Part shown: in pieces, positions 7,438 to 11,758 of the stretch
How positions within the stretch are numbered: the stretch's first letter is position 1
Layout: every line of letters begins with the position of its first letter
Origin: Candidatus Cloacimonadota bacterium
Lineage (GTDB): Bacteria > Cloacimonadota > Cloacimonadia > Cloacimonadales > Cloacimonadaceae
DNA: 11,758 nt
Reading direction: 5' to 3'
NCBI GenBank assembly: GCA_023230025.1
Contig: JALNYD010000062.1
Coordinates: 1 to 11,758 of the forward strand
The notes under the pieces: generated by a model
Database searches by the model: none
What the model was told of the DNA's origin: nothing
The model's input: the letters and a program-made list of their open reading frames with translations, nothing else
Made by a program: the position numbers and the translations under genes

Positions 7438-7686
7438 TTAGCACTCCTGCAATTCAAAGTGATAGGTTTCGGTATTGGGATTGGCCAGGAGGCTATCACA
7501 GATCTTTTCAACCTGTTTTGCCGTTTCGGTTTTATCGTTGCTATCAAAGCGGATTTCGATGTATTTGCTGATTCGGGTTTCATGCACTTGATTGAACCCT
7601 AAGTTGTGCAAGGAATTAGTAACTGCCTTTCCCTGCGGATCAAGCACGCTGGGCTTGAGCTGAACGAATATCTTAGCTATAAGCAT
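7438..7686 (-). CDS. purS: Phosphoribosylformylglycinamidine synthase subunit PurS
   Basis: The 82-aa product is typical of PurS, the small subunit that bridges PurQ and the short form of PurL in the three-part FGAM synthetase. It begins MLIAKIFVQLKPSVLDPQGKA, the family's first strand and the VLDPQG turn, and continues with SLHNLGFNQV and the conserved-type ISKYIEIRF strand. The ATG at 7686 follows GGAAG. The purQ start is one base after its stop, so the two should be made in matched amounts. Its presence implies a PurL of the small type elsewhere in the genome. It is the first gene of the six-gene minus-strand cluster. Confidence 0.93.
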   Translation of the reverse strand: MLIAKIFVQLKPSVLDPQGKAVTNSLHNLGFNQVHETRISKYIEIRFDSNDKTETAKQVEKICDSLLANPNTETYHFELQEC

Positions 7687-7709
7687 GGCACTTCCAGTAA
7701 TTATTTCTC

Positions 7710-7718
7710 AGAATACCA
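7710..7718 (-). promoter_or_regulatory. Possible extended -10 promoter for purS
   Basis: On the minus strand TGGTATTCT (TG-N-TATTCT) lies 24 nt before the purS ATG. No convincing -35 sits at 17 nt. A TTGACT lies further upstream (ending about 24 nt away), which is too far for a classic pair. If used, the leader would be very short. This is a pattern match only. Confidence 0.3.
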
Positions 7719-7800
7719 GCATTTGAAGCAAGGTGATTTAGTCAACTGATTTATTTGCGGGAGATTAATACCCTGAACTTATGATCTGACCCTGCTCGCC

Positions 7801-7836
7801 GGATAGCTTTCTGATGTATCTAAGCTACCTGAAAGC
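7801..7836 (-). other. Two mutually exclusive hairpins upstream of purS
   Basis: On the minus strand one fold pairs GGTAGCTT with AAGCTATCC (7822-7829 with 7801-7809, one bulge). The other pairs GCTTTC with GAAAGC (7831-7836 with 7806-7811). They share bases and cannot coexist. There is no T tract after either, so they are not terminators. I see no conserved purine or PRPP riboswitch core. It is regulatory only if the purS transcript starts upstream of 7836. Confidence 0.25.
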
Positions 7837-7853
7837 GGATCGGGACTGGATTC

Positions 7854-7891
7854 AAAAAAATGGAGCTATCCGCGGTCATAGGGATAGCTCC
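7854..7891 (-). terminator. Intrinsic terminator of the 974-aa secreted protein gene
   Basis: On the minus strand GGAGCTATCC pairs perfectly with GGATAGCTCC (10 bp) around a 10-nt loop. It is followed by A and seven T residues (7854-7860). It starts 21 nt after the stop codon and separates this gene from purS. Confidence 0.92.
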
Positions 7892-7912
7892 GAAACAAAG
7901 TAGGCTGAGTTT

Positions 7913-10837
7913 CTATTTGAGCAGGATCATTTTGCGGCTGGCGCTGTATTTACCTGCCTGGACTTTGTAAAGATACAGGCCTGCAGCGCAGAGATTCCCT
8001 CTGCTGTCCAGACCATCCCAAACTATCTGGTGTTCACCAGCTCCTTTGGCGCTAAGGTTCATTCTCTTGACCAATTGCCCCTTGATATTGAAAATCTCCA
8101 GGTCCACAGGAGATTCATCACCAAGTTTGTAGCTGATGGTAGTATTGGCTCTAAACGGATTGGGAACATTCTGAGCGAGTTGAAGCAGGGGCGTTTGCTC
8201 CGCTACATGGTCAGTAATAGCCACAGGTTCTGACAGAGAATAGGCATAGAGACTCACGAAATCTTTTTCATTCCAGCTGAATAAATCGCGGTAACACTCA
8301 GCGCTTAGGATTACACATTTATTGTTGACCTTAGCCGTGGCAAGATCATAGAATTGTTTGCAACCAATGACCCGTGAATCCAGTTGCTCTCCTTCGGGAC
8401 TGAAAACGGTGTTGACTAACTTGATTAGTGAGCTTTCAAAATGATCAAGATGAACAAATGAGAGAGTGCCGTTATCATACTCTATCAAAGACTCGGAGAA
8501 GTAATATCCATATCCACCCGGTAGAGCTAAGCTTTGCGCAAATAGCAGATTCCCCTCTGTATCTATTTTCTTCAAATACCAAGTCTGATCGGACAAGTAG
8601 TAAGAAACATATATTGAGTCTGAGAAAAGCACAGCAGAGATCTCTGGGTATGAACTGCCATCATCAGCAATTGTAAGCCCGGAATTACCCCAGAGTAATT
8701 CTCCAGTTGCACTGACCTTTTGCATTATCATATACATTCCGGTTACATTAAAACGCCAGACCAGAGTAAATAAATCATCCCCGATCACTCCCACTTTCAG
8801 GATTTTCTCGTGGAAGCTATTGTGTTCATCATCCAGTAGTGTGATTCCATTTTCTGGCCAGCCCGGGCTGCTACTGCCATCTGCTTGAAGCGACAGCACC
8901 TGGATATGGTTTACACCAGTGCCGCTATCCTCTACCTTGATCAGAAGGTAGTTGTTAACTGATTGGACACTCTCGATGCCGCTACTGGGTACATCATATA
9001 TGGTGATCCCTTCGCTTCCCCAAATTGCTTCACCGGATTCTATCTTCTGTCCTTTGACAATCATCCTGTAAGATGAGTTGGCATAGTAATCGATCCAGTA
9101 GATCAAGCGCGCATTGCCATCAAAAGATATGGTCAGGCCAAGATTCAATTGATTCTGACCAATCAGTATTCCATTTCCCGGATACAGCAAGTTGCCATTG
9201 GAATCAATCTCCTGCAGGAATGCTGCATCTGTACCATCGTCGGAGTAACACTTCCATACTACGGTAAGTGTGTTTTGTGGACTCACTGCTGCTGCGATAA
9301 TTGAGCAATCATCGGCATCCATGGGAATCTCAATCCCGTTTCCCATAAATATGGGGTTGAGGTATTCATCCAGGACCTGATAATATAGCTTAGGCCCGAT
9401 ACCTCTGTCATCACTCCAGATGCAGATGCTGCGATCTCCCAAACTGTGAAACTCTGAGAGACGTGCAGTTCCAGAAAGCTTCGAGTTTATTGGCAGCCCA
9501 TATTGAGGTAAAAGAGCAGTGGCAGAGGGATCAAAGATCTGCCTTTTCAAAGCTACCTGATCTCCCTGATAATCCTTCCATACTATCATTACCAGATTGT
9601 CCAGGCAGATTAATCGCTGACATTCCTTCATCTGAGTATCTGCGGAGATGGGCGTTGAAGGATTGCTGACTGAGCCCAAAGCATCTACCTTGAATAGCTT
9701 AAGCTCGTAATCTGTGTAATCACTTCGGACAATACAAGAAATCCAGCAGTTTCCCTCAGCGTCAATCAGCATATAGGGATCCATAATGGTATCCGAATCA
9801 CCATAAACTACATTTAAGGAATCCCCCCAAACTTGTTCCAGATTTGCATTCAGCCTGAACGCTATCACACTAAATGGGAGCAATTGTGGAGCACTGTCAA
9901 GAATGGAGGAGCCAAAGAATCCCCCATCTGGTGTAGCTCGAAATTGAATATTAGTGATGTAGCCACCACTATTGAAGAACTCCAGAGGTTCGTCATACAG
10001 CAAACTACCATTGGTATCTACCATTTGCAGCTGCAATGGCTGGCTGGAATAATCGAGCTTGGAATAAAGCAGCAATCTTCCGTCACTTGCCGGGCAGATC
10101 ATTGTAGCATAAGGTATAGCTGCAGTGTCATCAAACATTGGATAGCTGCCAACAACATTTCCAGTGCTATCCACCTTGAAGATATAAGGGGGCACCTGAA
10201 ATCTGGCTATATTTATGATTAGATTCTGGGCACTATCGATGAGCAATTGTTCTATGTGATAGGATTGAGGAATCTCAAAATTCGCCTGAGCAGTCCAAAT
10301 GTTGTTGCCACTGTTATCCAAGTTTACACCCTGGTAAATCCTGTCACTACCATAATCACTATGATAAACAGCATAAGCGCCACCTATGTTGTTTGCACAA
10401 ATCATGGCATCGGGGAATTTATAATCATGACACTCACCAACTAATATACCGTCATTCTGCCACATAAACTGACCTGAAGCATTAATCTTCTGGATTCTGG
10501 CATCTACGTAATATTCCCCAATCTGTGTCTGGTAAAACAGGATCACATTGCCATCACTGCTGGCTTCCACCTGCAGGAGTTTGATGGGATTGACTGACAG
10601 GGAAATGCAAAGAGGTTCACCAAACATGGCATAACCCAAATTGTTGTATCTCATAGCCATGAGTTGTCCATCCGGATCATCAGGTTCGCTCCAGAATACC
10701 CAGTTTCCCGCAATGGAGTCATTCAGCACATTGCCATAAAAACGGATGTTATGGGATCTTCGGATTTCGGTGACTGGTAAGGCTAACAACAGTATTGAAA
10801 GTGATAATAATAGTAATACACAACAAAAACGTTTCAT
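7913..10837 (-). CDS. Large secreted repeat protein with FlgD/Por-type C-terminal sorting domain
   Basis: The 974-aa product starts at the ATG at 10837, not 10903, because AAAGGAG lies 6 nt upstream and the new N-terminus is a signal peptide (MKRFCCVLLLLSLSILLLAL). From about residue 46 to 880 it consists of degenerate repeats averaging 53 residues. Their pattern is V/I-V-W-x-D followed by a Q-K-I/V strand, D/N-x-x-G-N, and W-G-x-x-G-I. Unit starts are near 46, 98, 154, 205, 254, 307, 364, 417, 471, 526, 577, 631, 690, 741, 793 and 841. The clearest are VIWKDYQGDQVALKRQI, CIWSDDRG and LVWRFNVTGMYMIMQKV. This suggests beta-propeller blades. Residues 889-974 (QNVPNPFRANTTISYKL to ASRKMILLK, with WDGLDSRG and AAGLYLYKV) form the FlgD Ig-like fold used as a type IX-style sorting signal. 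It is probably a surface or extracellular protein; ligand or enzyme activity is unknown. It is a single-gene unit with its own terminator. Confidence 0.88.
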   Translation of the reverse strand: MKRFCCVLLLLSLSILLLALPVTEIRRSHNIRFYGNVLNDSIAGNWVFWSEPDDPDGQLMAMRYNNLGYAMFGEPLCISLSVNPIKLLQVEASSDGNVILFYQTQIGEYYVDARIQKINASGQFMWQNDGILVGECHDYKFPDAMICANNIGGAYAVYHSDYGSDRIYQGVNLDNSGNNIWTAQANFEIPQSYHIEQLLIDSAQNLIINIARFQVPPYIFKVDSTGNVVGSYPMFDDTAAIPYATMICPASDGRLLLYSKLDYSSQPLQLQMVDTNGSLLYDEPLEFFNSGGYITNIQFRATPDGGFFGSSILDSAPQLLPFSVIAFRLNANLEQVWGDSLNVVYGDSDTIMDPYMLIDAEGNCWISCIVRSDYTDYELKLFKVDALGSVSNPSTPISADTQMKECQRLICLDNLVMIVWKDYQGDQVALKRQIFDPSATALLPQYGLPINSKLSGTARLSEFHSLGDRSICIWSDDRGIGPKLYYQVLDEYLNPIFMGNGIEIPMDADDCSIIAAAVSPQNTLTVVWKCYSDDGTDAAFLQEIDSNGNLLYPGNGILIGQNQLNLGLTISFDGNARLIYWIDYYANSSYRMIVKGQKIESGEAIWGSEGITIYDVPSSGIESVQSVNNYLLIKVEDSGTGVNHIQVLSLQADGSSSPGWPENGITLLDDEHNSFHEKILKVGVIGDDLFTLVWRFNVTGMYMIMQKVSATGELLWGNSGLTIADDGSSYPEISAVLFSDSIYVSYYLSDQTWYLKKIDTEGNLLFAQSLALPGGYGYYFSESLIEYDNGTLSFVHLDHFESSLIKLVNTVFSPEGEQLDSRVIGCKQFYDLATAKVNNKCVILSAECYRDLFSWNEKDFVSLYAYSLSEPVAITDHVAEQTPLLQLAQNVPNPFRANTTISYKLGDESPVDLEIFNIKGQLVKRMNLSAKGAGEHQIVWDGLDSRGNLCAAGLYLYKVQAGKYSASRKMILLK

Positions 10838-10886
10838 CGGAGACTCCTTTAATTGGTTGAATACATGACATTCAGGCCATGCACTG

Positions 10887-10914
10887 ATTCCATGGAAACA
10901 CAAGGAATTCCATG
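10887..10914. promoter_or_regulatory. Phased palindromic sites upstream of the 974-aa gene
   Basis: ATTCCATG occurs at 10887-10894 and 10907-10914, exactly 20 bp apart. The first lies in the palindrome TTCCATGGAA (10888-10897) and the second in GGAATTCC (10904-10911). They sit 50-77 bp upstream of the start codon, where an operator would be expected. No clear -35/-10 pair was found, so this is only a candidate regulator site. Confidence 0.25.
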
Positions 10915-10954
10915 CAATAATTGTTCCACGTTCAGGGGTATTCGAGAGATTATT

Positions 10955-11004
10955 TCGTGTTTAGTTGGAAATGACATAATCCATGCCCAGCCCACCACCC
11001 AATA
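10955..11004. repeat. MITE-like element, left half only
   Basis: This 50-bp stretch matches 2491-2540 with a single mismatch (TTTGAAAT becomes TTGGAAAT). It contains the left terminal arm and stops at CCCAATA, exactly where the first internal hairpin of the complete copy turns. The right arm is absent, and the following sequence (AAGACCGTTGAATAATC) is unrelated. It is a truncated copy in the gene-free region. Confidence 0.75.
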
Positions 11005-11077
11005 AAGACCGTTGAATAATCAATGTCACTAGCGACAGAGCTTGTGCAATGACTTAAAACCGTAGCATTGTCCCTCT

Positions 11078-11522
11078 AGTCCCATCGGGACGACAGTTCA
11101 GATAGAGAAAGGCAATGATGCGCCATCCGAGTCCCATCGGGACGACAGTTCAGATAGAGAAAGGCAAGGATTCACCATCCGAGTCCCATCGGGACGACAG
11201 TTCAGATAGAGAAAGGTAATCCCTTCACCGCATGAGTCCCATCGGGACGACAGTTCAGATAGAGAAAGGCAATGATGCGCCATCCGAGTCCCATCGGGAC
11301 GACAGTTCAGATAGAGAAAGGTAATGATTCGCCATCCGAGTCCCATCGGGACGACAGTTCAGATAGAGAAAGGCAATGATGCACCATCCGAGTCCCATCG
11401 GGACGACAGTTCAGATAGAGAAAGGCAATGATTCGCCATCCGAGTCCCATCGGGACGACAGTTTAGATAGAGAAAGGTAATGATGCGCCATCCGAGTCCC
11501 ATCGGGACGACAGTTTAGATAG
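11078..11522 (+). repeat. 52-bp tandem palindrome array, forward arm (9 units)
   Basis: Units start at 11078, 11130, 11182, 11235, 11287, 11339, 11391, 11443 and 11495 (period 52; one unit 53). Each has a constant 35-bp block that opens AGTCCCATCGGGACGACAGT and ends AGATAGAGAAAGG, then a 17-18-bp segment that varies slightly (mostly C/T-AATGATGCGCCATCCG). GTCCC-ATC-GGGAC is a 5-bp-stem palindrome. The last unit stops after GTTTAGATAG. No open frame here looks real. The variable segments are near-copies of one another, so this is not a CRISPR array. Similar GTCCC/GGGAC intergenic palindromes are, to my recollection, common in some Bacteroidota-related genomes. Confidence 0.9.
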
Positions 11523-11578
11523 TTATATCCATGTCTATCTTCTGATTAGCTATATCTAAACTGCCGTCCCGATGGGAC
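11496..11578. repeat. Large inverted repeat at the junction of the two arrays
   Basis: The left arm 11496-11521 and right arm 11553-11578 are 26 nt each and pair with one mismatch (GACGACAG against GACGGCAG). The 31-nt loop is AT-rich. The arms are the last forward unit and the first reverse unit, so the array polarity flips here. The structure could form a cruciform or, if transcribed, a long hairpin. Confidence 0.85.
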
Positions 11579-11736
11579 TAAGATGACTGTACGGCGCACG
11601 TTTCTATCTAAACTGCCGTCCCGATGGGACTAAGATGACTGTACGGCGCACGTTTCTATCTAAACTGCCGTCCCGATGGGACTCGGATGACTGTACAGCG
11701 AACGTTTCTATCTAAACTCACGTCCCTGATGGGACT
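11553..11736 (-). repeat. 52-bp tandem palindrome array, reverse arm (4 units)
   Basis: The CTGCCG marker recurs at 11561, 11613 and 11665 and, diverged as CTCACG, at 11717: a strict 52-bp period. Each unit is the reverse complement of the forward block (TATCTAAACTGCCGTCCCGATGGGAC). The remaining part is AAGATGACTGTACGGCGCACG, which differs from the forward arm apart from a shared TGCGCC and, in one unit, CATCCGA. The fourth unit is degenerate, with an inserted T in the palindrome (GTCCCTGATGGGAC), as expected at an array edge. After 11736 I see nothing recognisable. Confidence 0.88.
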
Positions 11737-11758
11737 CAAAACGCTATGTCACACAAGC

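Noticed and set aside
7437..7583. 49-residue N-terminal extension of PurQ from an ATG at 7583
   Set aside because: It lies wholly inside purS, has no family similarity, and the TTG at 7436 has a well-placed GGAG and begins at the conserved PurQ N-terminus.
7687..7853. Purine or PRPP riboswitch upstream of purS
   Set aside because: No conserved core of either class was recognised, and the hairpins are short with no expression platform.
10838..10903. 22-residue N-terminal extension of the 974-aa protein
   Set aside because: It would place a polar segment before the signal peptide, and the ATG at 10837 has a strong AAAGGAG.
11098..11346. 82-aa minus-strand open frame across the repeat array
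   Set aside because: Its peptide simply repeats the translation of the 52-bp unit in changing frames (SLSELSSRWDS, LNCRPDGTR). It has no Shine-Dalgarno and arises from a stop-free tandem repeat.
11078..11736. CRISPR array (about 35-bp repeats with short spacers)
   Set aside because: The putative spacers are only 17-18 bp and nearly identical to each other, the orientation flips midway, and no cas gene is present.
11078..11736. Integron attC array
   Set aside because: Units are identical in period with no cassette genes between them, no integrase, and no attC R-box pairs.

Overview
This looks like a chromosomal window from a Gram-negative anaerobe. The best guess is Candidatus Cloacimonadota (WWE1 lineage) or a relative. 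This is inferred from a long secreted protein with a C-terminal FlgD/Por-type sorting module, a GlmL/MutL-family ASKHA protein, an outer-membrane beta-barrel end, and intergenic arrays of a GTCCC-ATC-GGGAC palindrome. No rRNA or other phylogenetic marker is present, so the placement is tentative.

Layout. (1) Positions 1-2440, plus strand: the 3' end of an outer-membrane beta-barrel gene, a secreted UshA-type 5'-nucleotidase, and a flavodoxin-like gene whose ATG overlaps the nucleotidase stop. An intrinsic terminator follows. (2) Positions 2441-2659: a convergent intergenic spacer with a MITE-like element (17-bp perfect terminal inverted repeats) and the terminator of the opposite operon. (3) Positions 2660-7686, minus strand: a compact six-gene cluster in the order purS, purQ, comF-like, a 132-aa unknown, mutL/glmL-like, and a 376-aa unknown with barrel-sandwich-like segments and a KOW-like end. 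Every junction is an overlap or a gap of at most 11 nt, so this reads as one operon. (4) Positions 7687-7891: the purS upstream region and the terminator of the next gene. (5) Positions 7913-10837, minus strand: a 974-aa secreted protein made of about sixteen degenerate 53-residue repeats and a FlgD-like sorting tail. (6) Positions 10838-11758: no gene. It holds a half copy of the MITE-like element and two head-to-head arrays of 52-bp repeats, each unit carrying the GTCCC-ATC-GGGAC palindrome. The junction of the arrays forms a 26-nt-arm inverted repeat.

Functionally, PurS and PurQ are the small subunit and glutaminase of FGAM synthetase in purine synthesis (PurL is not in the window), and the ComF protein belongs to the phosphoribosyltransferase fold family. 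The downstream half pairs a MutL-type ATPase, known as a partner of B12-dependent mutases, with two conserved-looking unknown proteins but no mutase. The most noteworthy items are this orphan MutL module and the phased, inverted 52-bp palindrome arrays.
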